Shown here: piece after piece, positions 29,110 through 38,479 of the stretch
How positions within the stretch are numbered: position 1 is the stretch's first letter
Layout: each line of letters begins with the position of its first letter
From: Alcaligenaceae bacterium
GTDB taxonomy: Bacteria > Pseudomonadota > Gammaproteobacteria > Burkholderiales > Burkholderiaceae_B
Reading direction: 5' to 3'
Assembly: GCA_013416455.1 (NCBI GenBank)
Contig: JACCES010000005.1
Coordinates: forward strand, 124,001-188,000
Length of the DNA: 64,000 nucleotides
Notes under the pieces: model-generated
Told to the model about the DNA's origin: nothing
The model's input: the letters and a program-made list of their open reading frames with translations, nothing else
Database searches by the model: none
Position numbers and translations under genes: made by a program

Positions 29110-30333
29110 ATGATCTCTTTGTCCGCGGTCGATTCCCTGCTGTTGGCATGCCTGGTCCTGCTGGCGGGGCGTCTGCTCACGTCGCGCATCGGCTTTCTAG
29201 CGCGATACAGCATTCCCGATCCCGTGGTGGGCGGCCTGCTGTGCGCGGTGGGTGTCTTTGCCCTCACGGAATTGGCCGGTCTCGGCATCGAGATGGACAC
29301 CGACATCCGGTCCGTCTTCCTGCTGATCTTCTTCAGCTGCATCGGGCTGACCGCCGATCTGCGTCTGATCAAGCGCGGCGGGCCGCGCCTGCTGGTCTTC
29401 CTGCTTGCCGTGGCGCCGTTCCTGGCGCTGCAGAACATGGTGGGGCTGGGAATGGCGTGGATGCTGGACATGCACCCCCTGATGGGGCTGCTGGCGGGGT
29501 CCATCACTCTGGTGGGAGGGCACGGCACGGGGGCCGCCTATGCGGCGGGGTTCGCCGAGCTGAACAACATCCAGGACGTCATGGCGCTGGCGATGATGTC
29601 GGCCACTATCGGTCTGGTGATGGGGGGCGTGGTGGGCGGCCCGGTGGCGGAATGGCTGCTGCGCCGGCACAAGATCCGGACGCCGGGCGTATCCGCGCAG
29701 GGCGGGCATGCGATCCCTCCAGGGAACGAAAACGGCGCCATGGCGGCTACGCGGGCGCCCCTGGATACGACGGCCTTCATCGGTTCGCTGGCGGCCGTCT
29801 TCGTCTGTCTGGCCGTGGGGGAAGTGCTGGCGATGCTGTCCGCCGATCTGCCGGTGAATATTCCGGATTTCCTGTGGTGCCTGGTGACGGGCATCGTCAT
29901 CCGCAATGCCGGCCCGGCCATCAAGGTCGCGCCCGACGATCGCGCCAGCGATATCCTGGGCAATATCGCGCTGTCGCTGTTCCTTGCGATGTCCATGATG
30001 ACGATCGACCTGGCCAGCGCCATGCAGATCGCGGGGCCGCTGATCCTGATTCTGGCGGTGCAGACCGCCGTGTGCATGCTTTATGCGGCCTGGGTGGTGT
30101 TCCGCATCGTCCGCAAGGATTACGAGGCGGTGGTGATCTCGGCGGCATTCTGCGGCTTCGGCCTGGGCACGACGGCTACGGCCATTGCCAACATGCAGGC
30201 CCTGGCGCGGCGCCATGGCCATGCGCCCGAAGCTTTCATCGTGGTGCCGATCACCGGCGCATTCCTGGTGGACATCATGAATGTGATGACGCTCACCCTG
30301 TTCATTTCCCTGCCTTTCATCGGAGGGTTCTGA
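29110..30333 (+). CDS. gltS: sodium/glutamate symporter
   Basis: 407 residues with about ten membrane segments. The paired signatures of GltS are visible: [19 protein letters not shown] and, in the second half, [20 protein letters not shown]. It imports glutamate with Na+. The ATG at 29110 with GAGAAAGG upstream is chosen over a GTG at 29104. It is followed 3 nt after its stop by an intergenic repeat block leading to the TAXI lipoprotein gene. Confidence 0.93.
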   Translation: MISLSAVDSLLLACLVLLAGRLLTSRIGFLARYSIPDPVVGGLLCAVGVFALTELAGLGIEMDTDIRSVFLLIFFSCIGLTADLRLIKRGGPRLLVFLLAVAPFLALQNMVGLGMAWMLDMHPLMGLLAGSITLVGGHGTGAAYAAGFAELNNIQDVMALAMMSATIGLVMGGVVGGPVAEWLLRRHKIRTPGVSAQGGHAIPPGNENGAMAATRAPLDTTAFIGSLAAVFVCLAVGEVLAMLSADLPVNIPDFLWCLVTGIVIRNAGPAIKVAPDDRASDILGNIALSLFLAMSMMTIDLASAMQIAGPLILILAVQTAVCMLYAAWVVFRIVRKDYEAVVISAAFCGFGLGTTATAIANMQALARRHGHAPEAFIVVPITGAFLVDIMNVMTLTLFISLPFIGGF

Positions 30334-30335
30334 GA

Positions 30336-30503
30336 TGACCACGCGCCCAAGCGCAAGCCTCGTCCACCTCGCAGCCTGCAGGCCGCGATGTGGGCAAGCT
30401 CCGGCCCCTGGGCCGGAGTTCTTCAAACGCCCCCCACGCTCTCTGTGTTCGCCGCCCCCCCAGGGGGCTTCAGCCTCCTTCGGGCGGCCGGGCGGAGGCT
30501 GAT
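30336..30503 (+). repeat. composite intergenic repeat (copy B) between gltS and the TAXI lipoprotein
   Basis: Starts with TGACCACGCGCC...GCAAGCCTCG (30336-30362) and continues with a CCACCTCGC palindromic core. A GCTCCGGCCC/GGGCCGGAG hairpin ending TTCTTCAA follows, and it ends with the SD-bearing repeat also seen at 7824-7903 (30424-30503). The GGAGG used by the next gene is inside it. Confidence 0.8.
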
Positions 30504-32012
30504 ATGTTGCGTTTTCTGGCCATGCTGATGCTGTGCCTGTCCGTAGCCGCCTGCGGCCGCCATCCCGGCGAGGCACAGTTGCGCGGCGATGTGGAAACCG
30601 CGCTGGCCGCTTCCTTCGGCGGGGATATGTTCAGGGTCGTCGATCTCGCCCGCCGTGGGTCGGCGGCCGACAGCACGGCGGAAGACGGCGAGGCGCGCCG
30701 TGTCGCCTATTACGATGTCGAACTCGAACTGATGCGCGACCTGGTGCTGGGCGATTGGGACGATCCGGGCGCGGCTTCGCTGGTGACGCTGCTGGGCGCG
30801 GGGCCGCGCAGCATCCGGGGCGTGAAGGCGGGCGGCAATGCGGCGGGCGATCGCATCGTGGCGCATGCCAGCGCGATCTACCGCGAAGACGGCGGCCGGT
30901 GGGAATTCGTGATGCCGGCGGGTTTCCGGGATGCCGGACATCCGCGCACCGAGGCCGGCCGGCCGCTGCGTACCTCGCAGGGTGCGCTGGATACGTTGGC
31001 CGAGATCACGCGCACGGTCGAGGCCGGCGGTTCACGGGCGGCGCAGAATGTGCTGGATCAGGAGCTGAGGCGCTCGGTGGCGCGCATTTCCGGGCGGCTG
31101 ACCCGCATCGAGCAGGGCTATCCGGTCGCGGCCGGGCGGGACCGGGGCGAGTATGCGATGTTCGCGGCCGCCCTGGCTGAATTGGCGCAGGCCCGGCAGA
31201 TGCGCATCGTGCCGCTGGTCACGGCGGGCAGCGAAGAAAACCTCGAATTGCTGCGCAATGGCAGTGTGGTCGCGGCGCTTGCCCAGGCCGATACCGCGCA
31301 TGAGGCTTACGAGGGCGGCGGCCCGTTTGCCGGCCGGGGCGCATTCACCTCCCTGCGCGCGCTCGGCAGCCTCTATCCGGAATTCGTGCACATCGTCGTG
31401 CGCAGCGATGCCGGCTTCCGCACGGCCGCCGACCTCAAGAATGGCGCCAGGATCGCGCTGGGCCCCCGGAGTTCGGCCGTGCGCGGCACGCTGACGCGGG
31501 TATTGTCGGCGCATGGCCTGGAACCGGGCCGCGACTACGAAGCCATCGACACCCGGTTCGTGGAGTCCCTGGCGGCTCTGCGCCGTGGCGAGGTCGATGC
31601 CATTGCCCATGTGATAGGCATGCCTGCCGCGCCCCTGCGCGACGCGCTGGCGGGGCGTGCGCTTTCGCTGCTGCCGCTGGATGCCGGCGCGGCGCGGCGC
31701 CTGGCCGAAACCGGGGAGGGGCTGATAGCCGCGTCCATGGCGCCGGGCGTCTATCCCGGCCAGCGCGAGCGTGTTCTTACGGTGGCGGTGCCCGCCTTGC
31801 TGGTCACCACCGAGAGCCTGACCGCCGATGAGGCCTCCAGGCTGGTGCGTCTGGTCTATGAGGCCGGTAATGATTTGCTGGCGCATGGTTCCGCCCAAGG
31901 CAGCCAGGTTTCCGTCGGCACGGCCAGGCGGGGTCTGACCCTTCCCCTGCACGCCGGCGCGGAACGGGCGCTGGCCGAATTGGAGGCGCGGGCGGCTGAA
32001 GCCGCCCGCTGA
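30504..32012 (+). CDS. TAXI-type TRAP solute-binding lipoprotein with long N-terminal region
   Basis: 502 residues. Lipoprotein signal MLRFLAMLMLCLSVAAC with Cys17 acylated. Residues 20-220 form an unrecognised region. About 225-490 matches the TAXI (COG2358) binding fold: RIVPLVTAGSEENLELLRNG, ALGSLYPEFVHIVVR, DLKNGARIALGPRSSAVRGT and GEVDAIAHVIGMPAAPL. TAXI proteins normally deliver a substrate to a fused TRAP permease. No such permease is adjacent, so it may be orphan or a sensor. The ATG at 30504 uses a GGAGG inside the upstream repeat. Confidence 0.78.
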   Translation: MLRFLAMLMLCLSVAACGRHPGEAQLRGDVETALAASFGGDMFRVVDLARRGSAADSTAEDGEARRVAYYDVELELMRDLVLGDWDDPGAASLVTLLGAGPRSIRGVKAGGNAAGDRIVAHASAIYREDGGRWEFVMPAGFRDAGHPRTEAGRPLRTSQGALDTLAEITRTVEAGGSRAAQNVLDQELRRSVARISGRLTRIEQGYPVAAGRDRGEYAMFAAALAELAQARQMRIVPLVTAGSEENLELLRNGSVVAALAQADTAHEAYEGGGPFAGRGAFTSLRALGSLYPEFVHIVVRSDAGFRTAADLKNGARIALGPRSSAVRGTLTRVLSAHGLEPGRDYEAIDTRFVESLAALRRGEVDAIAHVIGMPAAPLRDALAGRALSLLPLDAGAARRLAETGEGLIAASMAPGVYPGQRERVLTVAVPALLVTTESLTADEASRLVRLVYEAGNDLLAHGSAQGSQVSVGTARRGLTLPLHAGAERALAELEARAAEAAR

Positions 32013-32074
32013 GACGCTTCAGTTCGGGATCGGGGCATGCTTCACCGAGGGCGGATGCCGCCCTGTGGCTGTGT

Positions 32075-33394
32075 TTACCCCGCCCTGAAAGCGTGCAGGG
32101 CTTCGTCGAGCAGGGCCAGGGCGCGCTCTACCTGCGCTTGGCTGACGATGCAGGGCGGCACCACGTGGATGCGGTTGTCCGCGGTGAATACGAGCAGGCC
32201 CTTGTGGGCCAGGTCGGCCTTGATCTTTGCGATGGCCGAGCCCGCCAGCGGCTGACGGGTGCTGCGGTCGCTCACGAACTCGATGGCCCAGAACAGCCCG
32301 ATGCCCCGGACTTCGCCGATGATCTCGTGCTTTTCAGCCAGTGCCCGCAGGCCCGGACCGAGCACATCGCGGCCGATGGCGGCCGCGTTCCCCACCATGT
32401 TCTCTTCCTGCATGGCGTCCAGCGTTGCGACGATGGACGCCATGGCCAGCGGATGGCCGGAATAGGTCAGGCCGCCCGGGAAAAAGCGTTCATGGAAGTG
32501 GTCGCAGACCTGGTCGGACAGGATGACGCCGCCGGCCGGCACGTAGCCTGAATTGACACCCTTGGCGAAAACGATGAGGTCCGGCCTGACGTCGAAGTGT
32601 TCCAGCGCCAGCCAGGCGCCGGTGCGCCCGAACCCGGACATGACTTCATCGAGGATCAGGACGATGCCGAATTCGTCGGCCAGACCGCGCACGCCGGCGA
32701 GGTAGCCCGCCGGAGGCACCATGATGCCGGCCGTGCCGGGCACGCTTTCCAGGAGAATGGCGGCAATGGTGGCCGGCCCTTCGGATTCGATGATGCGGCG
32801 CAGGTGATGCAGCGCGCGTTCGCATTCTTCCGCTTCGCTGCTTGCGTGGAATTCGCTGCGGTACAGATAGGGGGTGAAGAAGTGGACGTGCCCCGTCGCG
32901 TATTCGTTGGCGATGCGCCGCGCATCGCCGGTGGCCACGATGGCGGCGCCGGTGTTGCCATGATACGAGCGATAGGCGGACAGGACCTTCTGCCGCCCGG
33001 TGTAGAGGCGGGCCATGCGGATGGCGTTCTCGTTGGCATCCGCGCCGGCGTTGGTGAAGAACACCTTGCGGAAGCCCGCCGGGGCAAGGTCGATGATGCG
33101 CTTGGCGGCCAGCCCGCGCGTTAGGTTTGCCGTGGACGGCGCAACGGTGGCCAGTGTTTCGGCCTGGGCCTTGATGGCGTCCACCACCTTGGGGTGGCAG
33201 TGCCCGATATTGGTGTTTACCAGCTGGCTGCTGAAGTCCAGGTAGCGCTTGCCGGCGAAATCCCAGAGTTCGCATCCCAGCCCGCCCGCAATGACGAGCG
33301 GGTTCACTGCGCTTTGCACGCTCCAGGAATGGAATACGAAGCTGCGGTCCAGTTCACGGACCATCTCGTTGGTCGCCGCGGTATCGATCTGCAT
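32075..33394 (-). CDS. class III PLP-dependent aminotransferase
   Basis: 439 residues of the omega/diamine/taurine-pyruvate aminotransferase group. ILDEVMSGFGRTGAW holds the PLP-ring Asp, VFAKGVNSGYVPAGG the Schiff-base Lys, and FFTNAGADANENAIRMAR the phosphate-binding turn. Such enzymes remove terminal amino groups from amines or omega-amino acids with pyruvate or 2-oxoglutarate as acceptor. It diverges from the catabolic cluster starting at 33766, sharing a 371-nt promoter region, so it probably belongs to the same pathway, perhaps deaminating the imported amine. Substrate is inferred only. Confidence 0.88.
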   Translation of the reverse strand: MQIDTAATNEMVRELDRSFVFHSWSVQSAVNPLVIAGGLGCELWDFAGKRYLDFSSQLVNTNIGHCHPKVVDAIKAQAETLATVAPSTANLTRGLAAKRIIDLAPAGFRKVFFTNAGADANENAIRMARLYTGRQKVLSAYRSYHGNTGAAIVATGDARRIANEYATGHVHFFTPYLYRSEFHASSEAEECERALHHLRRIIESEGPATIAAILLESVPGTAGIMVPPAGYLAGVRGLADEFGIVLILDEVMSGFGRTGAWLALEHFDVRPDLIVFAKGVNSGYVPAGGVILSDQVCDHFHERFFPGGLTYSGHPLAMASIVATLDAMQEENMVGNAAAIGRDVLGPGLRALAEKHEIIGEVRGIGLFWAIEFVSDRSTRQPLAGSAIAKIKADLAHKGLLVFTADNRIHVVPPCIVSQAQVERALALLDEALHAFRAG

Positions 33395-33661
33395 GAAAGT
33401 TTCCTTAGCCCGGAGTTTTCACCGCCCGCCTTCAAAGGTATCGGCACGAGCTCCGGACCCGCATGAACCCGGGGTGCGAGCAAGGCCGGCAGCGGGCTGC
33501 GCCGGTGTCAAAGTGTACCGCATCGGCCCTCTCGTCTGTGCGGTCCGGCGCATGCCCGGCGAGTCCCGGGCGCCTGCATGTTCCAAGGCGGATGAAGCCT
33601 GCGCCCGGGGCGCGGCCAGGGGGCATTCTGATTCGGAGGCGGCGCGTTTCTCTCAAATTTG

Positions 33662-33691
33662 TTGACATCTCATATATTGATTCTTTAGAAT
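33662..33691 (+). promoter_or_regulatory. near-consensus sigma-70 promoter for the catabolic cluster
   Basis: TTGACA (33662-33667), an 18-nt spacer, TAGAAT (33686-33691), 75 nt before the M20 peptidase start. Two GCATGC hexamers (33697-33702, 33721-33726) follow and could be an operator. The rest of the 33395-33765 gap shows no gene. Confidence 0.65.
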
Positions 33692-33765
33692 TTCCTGCAT
33701 GCAGTGTTGAATGCAATAAAGCATGCCTTGAGGCAGACAGAAAACTCGAAAAGAGGAGACAGGTC

Positions 33766-34944
33766 GTGATGGTTTCATCGGCGGCGGCAGTGCGGGATTA
33801 CTTGATCGGACGCGAGCCGGACATGCGCGCGCTGCTGGAGCAGCTCGTCAATATCGACAGCGGTTCCTATGACAAGCCGGGTGTGGACGCGGTGTCCGCC
33901 GTCCTTGAGCAACGGCTGTCCAGCCTTGGCTTTGCCATTGAGCGCAAGGCGAACGAGGCTTGCGGTGATTTTGTCGTCGCCCGCAAGGCCATGAGGGGAG
34001 TGGGGCGCGTGGTGATCCTGGGCCATGTGGATACCGTGTGGCCGGCGGGGACGGTGGCGGAATGGCCCTATCGCGAGCTGAGCGACACCGTTGCGACGGG
34101 GCCGGGTGTCGGCGATATGAAGGGCGGCCTGGTGATGGCGCTGTTCGTGCTGGAAAAGCTGCTGGCCGATGGTTTCGATGCATTGGAGTCGATCGCCTTC
34201 GTCCTTGTCCCCGACGAGGAGATCGGCAGCGTGCACAGCCGTGCGGATATCGAAGCGCAGGTCCGTGACGCCGACCATGTTCTGGTGCTGGAGCCGGGCC
34301 GTCCCGGCAATGGCATGGTGACGGCGCGCGGGGCCTTGGGAAATCTGTTCATGCACGCCCATGGCTGCAGCGCACACTGCGCGGTCAACTACCGCAACGG
34401 TGCGAGCGCCGTGCGGGCGCTGGCACAGAAGGTCGCCGAGCTCGACGATCTGTCCGAGCCCGATGAGGGCACCATCGTCAATGTGGGCGTCTTTCAGGGG
34501 GGGGTGGCCAAACAGGTCGTGCCCGCCGAAGCGATGCTGAACATCGATGTGCGCGCACGCACGCAGGCGCGTGCCGATGCGCTGCTGGAACGGATCGCAG
34601 CCATTGCGCGGCGGCAGGAGCATGAGCGCGTGCAGGTCGAACTCAGGGGAGGGTGGACCCGCCCGGCTTTCACCGCCGAGCACAACCGCGGATTGTTCGC
34701 GTTGGCCCGAGGGATCAGCGCGGAACTGGATTTCGACGTATTCGAGGTCGAACCCACCGCAGGTGGTTCAGACGGCAATTTTTCTGCGGCGCTGGGTGTG
34801 CCGACCCTGGATGGTCTGGGACCGGTCAGCCATGACATCTGCAGCCGCCGGGAAACCATGGAAATCCCGACGCTGGCATCGCGTGGCGCCATTCTGCACG
34901 AGATCATCCGCCGGATTCCCTCGCTCAACTCTATGAAAAGGTAG
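33766..34944 (+). CDS. M20 family metallopeptidase (glutamate carboxypeptidase-like)
   Basis: 392 residues. The two-zinc M20 ligands are visible: His in ILGHVDTVWP, Asp in GPGVGDMKGGL, Glu-Glu in VPDEEIGS, Glu in LVLEPGRPG, His near the end in GPVSHDICSRRE. The family hydrolyses C-terminal Glu/Asp amides, N-acyl or N-carbamoyl amino acids. No signal peptide, so cytoplasmic. GAGGAG ends 7 nt before the GTG at 33766; an ATG at 33769 is the alternative. It is the first gene of the cluster. In this setting it may release an amino acid from an N-formyl, N-formimino or dipeptide intermediate (inference). Confidence 0.87.
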   Translation: MMVSSAAAVRDYLIGREPDMRALLEQLVNIDSGSYDKPGVDAVSAVLEQRLSSLGFAIERKANEACGDFVVARKAMRGVGRVVILGHVDTVWPAGTVAEWPYRELSDTVATGPGVGDMKGGLVMALFVLEKLLADGFDALESIAFVLVPDEEIGSVHSRADIEAQVRDADHVLVLEPGRPGNGMVTARGALGNLFMHAHGCSAHCAVNYRNGASAVRALAQKVAELDDLSEPDEGTIVNVGVFQGGVAKQVVPAEAMLNIDVRARTQARADALLERIAAIARRQEHERVQVELRGGWTRPAFTAEHNRGLFALARGISAELDFDVFEVEPTAGGSDGNFSAALGVPTLDGLGPVSHDICSRRETMEIPTLASRGAILHEIIRRIPSLNSMKR

Positions 34945-34952
34945 TGTGTCGC

Positions 34953-36386
34953 ATGGCTTTAATGACTGGCAAAGAATACATCGCATCCCTGGATGATGGG
35001 CGTCAGGTCTATATCGAGGGGGAGAAGGTCGAGAGTGTGGCCGAGCATCCGGCACTCAAGCCCATGGTGCAGACCATGGCGCGCATCTACGACCTCCAGC
35101 ATGATGAACGCCATCGTCCGGTGTTCGGCTATATAGATGCGGAAGGGCGTGAAGCCAGCCGGATCTATAAGCTGCCCGAGACGATCGATGATCTGCGCAA
35201 CCGCCGCGAGATCACCCAGGCCGTATTGCAGGAGGTCAGTCCGGTGATCGACAGGTTCGGCGACGAGACGGTCACGCCACTGTTCGTGATGGCCGATAAT
35301 CAGGCGCTGCTGGACAGGTACGATCCGCAGTATCACCGCAACGTTCTGGGCTGGCTGAAGAAGCTGCAGGGCAACAACTGGTTCCTGACCAGCGGCAATA
35401 CCGATCCCAAGGGCGACCGCAGCAAGCAGCCCTATCAGCAGGCCGATCCGGACATGTTCCTGCGGGTGGTCGATGAACGTGACGACGGCATCGTGGTGCG
35501 CGGCGCAAAGTACGAGACGGGCGCCAGCTATGCGCATGCGGCCTTCGTGAAGCCTACGGTGGGGCAGTGGCTGCCCGAGAATCGCGACTATGCGGTGGCC
35601 TGCATTGTGCCGCTGAACTCGCCGAACCTGCGACATATCTGCCGCGCGCCGCTGGTGCGGGAGCCCGATCCGGTGCAATGGCCGCTGTCTTCGCATTTCG
35701 ACGAAATCGATACGCTGATCGTCTTCGATGATGTCTTCATCCCGCGCGAGAACATCATTTTTTCGCGCCAGCCGGAACTCGCCAGCCAGATCCGCCAGGA
35801 CCTCCACAACTGGGCCGCACAGGGCTTCCTGGTCCGCTCGCTGTCCAAGGCCGAGCTGCTGGTGGGCACGGCTCTCCTGCTCACCGAGCAGACCCGCCTG
35901 GAGCATCTGCCGCCCGTGCGTGAAAAGATCGCCAAACTGATGGAGTTCCGTGAAACGATCCATGCCTTCATCATGGCGGCCGAGGCGATGCACCAGCACA
36001 GCCGTTCCGGCATGGTGATGCCCAATCAGTCCATCCAGAATGCGGGGAGAGTCTATGCCTCGACCCATTATTACCAGATGGTGCAGATCCTGCGCGACCT
36101 GGCGGGCGGCAGCACGGTCATGCTCACCGACCGCAAGAACGCCATCCATCCCGACATCCGCGCCGATCTGGAAAAGTACTACCGGATCAACGACGTGTCG
36201 GCCGACGCGCGCATGCGGGTGCTGAACCTGGCCTCGGAGCTGACCGGTACGGCATTCGCCGGGCGCATGCAGGCCTATCAGATGTTCGCCGAGAGCCCGC
36301 CGATGGTGCAGGCAATGGCGCTGTACAACACCTTCGACAAGGACCGGGCGCGAGCCTGCGCGTCGGCCATGGCCGGCCTGTCCTGA
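34953..36386 (+). CDS. HpaB-type FADH2-dependent monooxygenase
   Basis: 477 residues of the 4-hydroxyphenylacetate 3-hydroxylase large-component family (acyl-CoA-dehydrogenase fold, uses free FADH2 and O2). TGKEYIASLDDGRQVYIEGE, the N-terminal family signature, and DDVFIPRENIIF plus NAGRVYASTHYYQMVQILRDLAGG in the C-terminal half. The reductase partner is encoded further down the same cluster (41297-41824). The ATG at 34953 is used, 8 nt after the M20 stop. Relatives hydroxylate phenols, chlorophenols or heterocycles, so the exact substrate needs experiment. It is likely the ring-oxidising step of the cluster. Confidence 0.88.
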   Translation: MALMTGKEYIASLDDGRQVYIEGEKVESVAEHPALKPMVQTMARIYDLQHDERHRPVFGYIDAEGREASRIYKLPETIDDLRNRREITQAVLQEVSPVIDRFGDETVTPLFVMADNQALLDRYDPQYHRNVLGWLKKLQGNNWFLTSGNTDPKGDRSKQPYQQADPDMFLRVVDERDDGIVVRGAKYETGASYAHAAFVKPTVGQWLPENRDYAVACIVPLNSPNLRHICRAPLVREPDPVQWPLSSHFDEIDTLIVFDDVFIPRENIIFSRQPELASQIRQDLHNWAAQGFLVRSLSKAELLVGTALLLTEQTRLEHLPPVREKIAKLMEFRETIHAFIMAAEAMHQHSRSGMVMPNQSIQNAGRVYASTHYYQMVQILRDLAGGSTVMLTDRKNAIHPDIRADLEKYYRINDVSADARMRVLNLASELTGTAFAGRMQAYQMFAESPPMVQAMALYNTFDKDRARACASAMAGLS

Positions 36387-36439
36387 GCTTCAAATTGGCG
36401 TGGTTACACTCATGATTCCATTGCTCACCGGAGAAAGAT

Positions 36440-36463
36440 ATGAGTGGAGACCATTATTCATGA
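36440..36463 (+). CDS. seven-codon upstream ORF coupled to the GntR regulator
   Basis: GGAGAAAGAT then ATG at 36440 encodes MSGDHYS. Its TGA (36461-36463) overlaps the regulator's ATG (36460-36462) as ATGA. The strong ribosome site in front suggests translational coupling of the regulator to a minute leader. Confidence 0.4.
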   Translation: MSGDHYS

Positions 36464-37173
36464 GTACGACAGACCCTCTCATTTGGCTGAATGATGATGC
36501 GGACGGCGACGGGGCAGTGTGGGGCAGCAAGAAGGCGCCCGCCAACGCCCGGAGGGCGGACCGGATCTACACCAGGCTGAAGAAAAGCATTTTGTCGGGC
36601 GAGATTCCGGCGCGCACGCGCCTGGTCGAGACCGACGTCGCCGAGCGGCTGGGTACGAGCCGTACGCCGGTGCGCGAAGCCATCTCCCGCCTGATCAGCG
36701 ACCAGCTGGTGATGCCGCTGGCCTATGGCGGCGTGGAGGTGGTGGACACCACGGCGGAGCTCGAGAACATGTACCTGGTCCGCGAGGCGCTGGAGGGCGT
36801 GGCGGCGCGGCTGGCGGCAGTGAATATCCGCGATGCCGAACTCGAGCGGCTGCAGGAGATCGTGGATCTGTCGCACACCATTTCGCTGGACGACTATGAC
36901 CGGCGGATCGCCTTGAACACGGAGTTTCACAACATCGTCATCGGCGCCAGCCGTTTCGAGCGGCTGATCCGCCTGATCGAGGATTACCGGGAAATATTCC
37001 TGAATTTCCGAATGCTGTCCAAATACACCAAGGCCGAGTCGCGCCTGGCGCTGCGCCAGCACCGGGACATCATGGAAGCCTTGCGCAGCCGGGATGGAAA
37101 GCTGGCGGAAAGAGCCATGCGCAAGCATCTGGAGCATGGCAGAAAGACGGCGTTCAAACGACCAGAAATTTAA
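36460..37173 (+). CDS. GntR family regulator, FCD (FadR) subfamily
   Basis: 237 residues. Winged helix-turn-helix at about 30-95 (ETDVAERLGTSRTPVREAISRL), then an all-helical FCD ligand domain. YLVREALEGVAARLAA, NTEFHNIVIGAS (metal/ligand Asn and His) and LRQHRDIMEAL with the later His are typical. FCD regulators usually repress carboxylate or amino-acid catabolic genes until the pathway acid binds. It sits inside the cluster and probably controls the 32-44 kb genes. An in-frame upstream start at 36400 lacks a ribosome site. Confidence 0.88.
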   Translation: MSTTDPLIWLNDDADGDGAVWGSKKAPANARRADRIYTRLKKSILSGEIPARTRLVETDVAERLGTSRTPVREAISRLISDQLVMPLAYGGVEVVDTTAELENMYLVREALEGVAARLAAVNIRDAELERLQEIVDLSHTISLDDYDRRIALNTEFHNIVIGASRFERLIRLIEDYREIFLNFRMLSKYTKAESRLALRQHRDIMEALRSRDGKLAERAMRKHLEHGRKTAFKRPEI

Positions 37174-37211
37174 CGGACGCCGGTTCAACACTATCAACGG
37201 AGGAGTCTTGG

Positions 37212-38240
37212 ATGAAAAATTACACCAACAGCAAGCGGCGGTTTCTAGCGGCGGCTCTGGCAGCGGGCATCGGCATGGCGGCGGCGGGGTCCGCCCGGGC
37301 CGCCGACGAGAGCCTGAACGTGCTTATCTGGGGAGTGACCTGGCAGAGCGCGATCAAGGACATCAGCGAAGACTTCACCAAACAGACGGGCATCAAGGTC
37401 AATCTCGTGACGCAAGCGAGTTCCGGGGATGGGCTGGCCAAGCTTCAGGCGATGCGGTCGAGGCCCACAGTCGATGTCTGGTTCACGACGGCATCCGTGG
37501 CGACGCGCAGCGTCAGCGACGATCAGCTGTTCGCGCCGCTGCCGACAGAGCAGATGCCGCATCTGAAAGAACTGCCCGCCGGCGCGGCGACTTCGCATTA
37601 TGCGGCCGTCTATTCCTATCCCACTTCGATCATTTACCGGACCGACCTGGTGTCGGAACCCATTACGGCCTGGGCCGACCTGTGGGATGCCCGCTTCCGC
37701 AAGAAGCTGGCGATGCCGGCGATGGGGATGTATCAGGGGCGGCTGCTGATGGCGGCGGCGGGCCAGCATGGCGGCGACCCCTTGGATGAGCAGCGGGGTT
37801 TCGCGGCGCTCGAAGCGCTCAAGCCGAACGTTGTGATGTTCTACGGGTCGGACGCGCAGGCCCGCCAGGCCCTGGCCCAGGGCGAGGTGGCCGTGCTGGT
37901 GGCGCCGCCGTCCCAGGGCAAGCGGGTGGCCGATGCCGGATTGCCTGTGAAGGTCGTCAGCCCGAAGCCGGCTGTGATGAACTTCGATGTCATGATGATC
38001 GTGCGCAGCGGCAAGGAGGCCGCGGCGGCGAAATTCATCGACCATCTGGTGTCCGCGCCGGTCAACGAGGAAATCGCCAAGCGGCTGAACATGAGCGCGG
38101 TGAATGTGAAATCGGCCCAGCCCGAGGCCTTGCGCGATCAGCTGCCCCGGCCCGAAGACATCTACATTCCCGACGAGGCCGTGATCAATGAGCGGATCGC
38201 CGATTGGCTGGACCAGTTCAACGCGAAGATCGTCAACTGA
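37212..38240 (+). CDS. ABC importer periplasmic binding protein (polyamine/PotD-like)
   Basis: 342 residues. An N-terminal export signal with SKRRFLAAALAAGIG, a possible Tat signal, is cleaved near ARA-AD. The mature protein follows the spermidine/putrescine-binding fold: LNVLIWGVTWQSAI at the start, FTKQTGIKVNLVT, YPTSIIYRTDLVSEPITAWADLWDARF given by position (about residues 138-164). It would capture the pathway substrate outside the inner membrane. The polyamine-like type hints at a cationic amine, but family members bind many compounds. ATPase and permease genes follow after a 239-nt repeat. Confidence 0.86.
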   Translation: MKNYTNSKRRFLAAALAAGIGMAAAGSARAADESLNVLIWGVTWQSAIKDISEDFTKQTGIKVNLVTQASSGDGLAKLQAMRSRPTVDVWFTTASVATRSVSDDQLFAPLPTEQMPHLKELPAGAATSHYAAVYSYPTSIIYRTDLVSEPITAWADLWDARFRKKLAMPAMGMYQGRLLMAAAGQHGGDPLDEQRGFAALEALKPNVVMFYGSDAQARQALAQGEVAVLVAPPSQGKRVADAGLPVKVVSPKPAVMNFDVMMIVRSGKEAAAAKFIDHLVSAPVNEEIAKRLNMSAVNVKSAQPEALRDQLPRPEDIYIPDEAVINERIADWLDQFNAKIVN

Positions 38241-38331
38241 GCACCGATGGCGCCGACGGAATGGCGGCGCCGAAGCCGAGCATAAGAAACAGACCCATGA
38301 CAGGGTGGCGTCGGCCCGCGGCCGGGCCGCC

Positions 38332-38460
38332 TGACCACGCGCCCACGCGCAAGCCTCGTTGTTCGCGACGGGGTCCGGCGGGGCAATGGCAATGCGGCGC
38401 CGAAGGCGCCCCTGCATTGTGGCGAAGAAGCTCGGGCCGGCAGGCCGGAGCTCTTCACGG
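38332..38460 (+). repeat. composite intergenic repeat (copy C) inside the ABC transporter operon
   Basis: TGACCACGCGCC...GCAAGCCTCG at 38332-38358 and a second block at about 38391-38460. The second block contains ATGCGGCGCCG, GCATTGTGGCGAAGAAGCTC and a GGCCGGCAGGCCGG palindrome ending CTCTTCA. The second block is about 80 percent identical to 60484-60556. It lies between the binding protein and ATPase genes. Confidence 0.78.
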
Positions 38461-38479
38461 ACAAAGAGGTTTTCTCCTG

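Noticed and set aside
36400-36459. 20-residue N-terminal extension of the GntR regulator
   Set aside because: Weak ribosome site and non-homologous sequence; the ATG at 36460 with leader overlap fits better.
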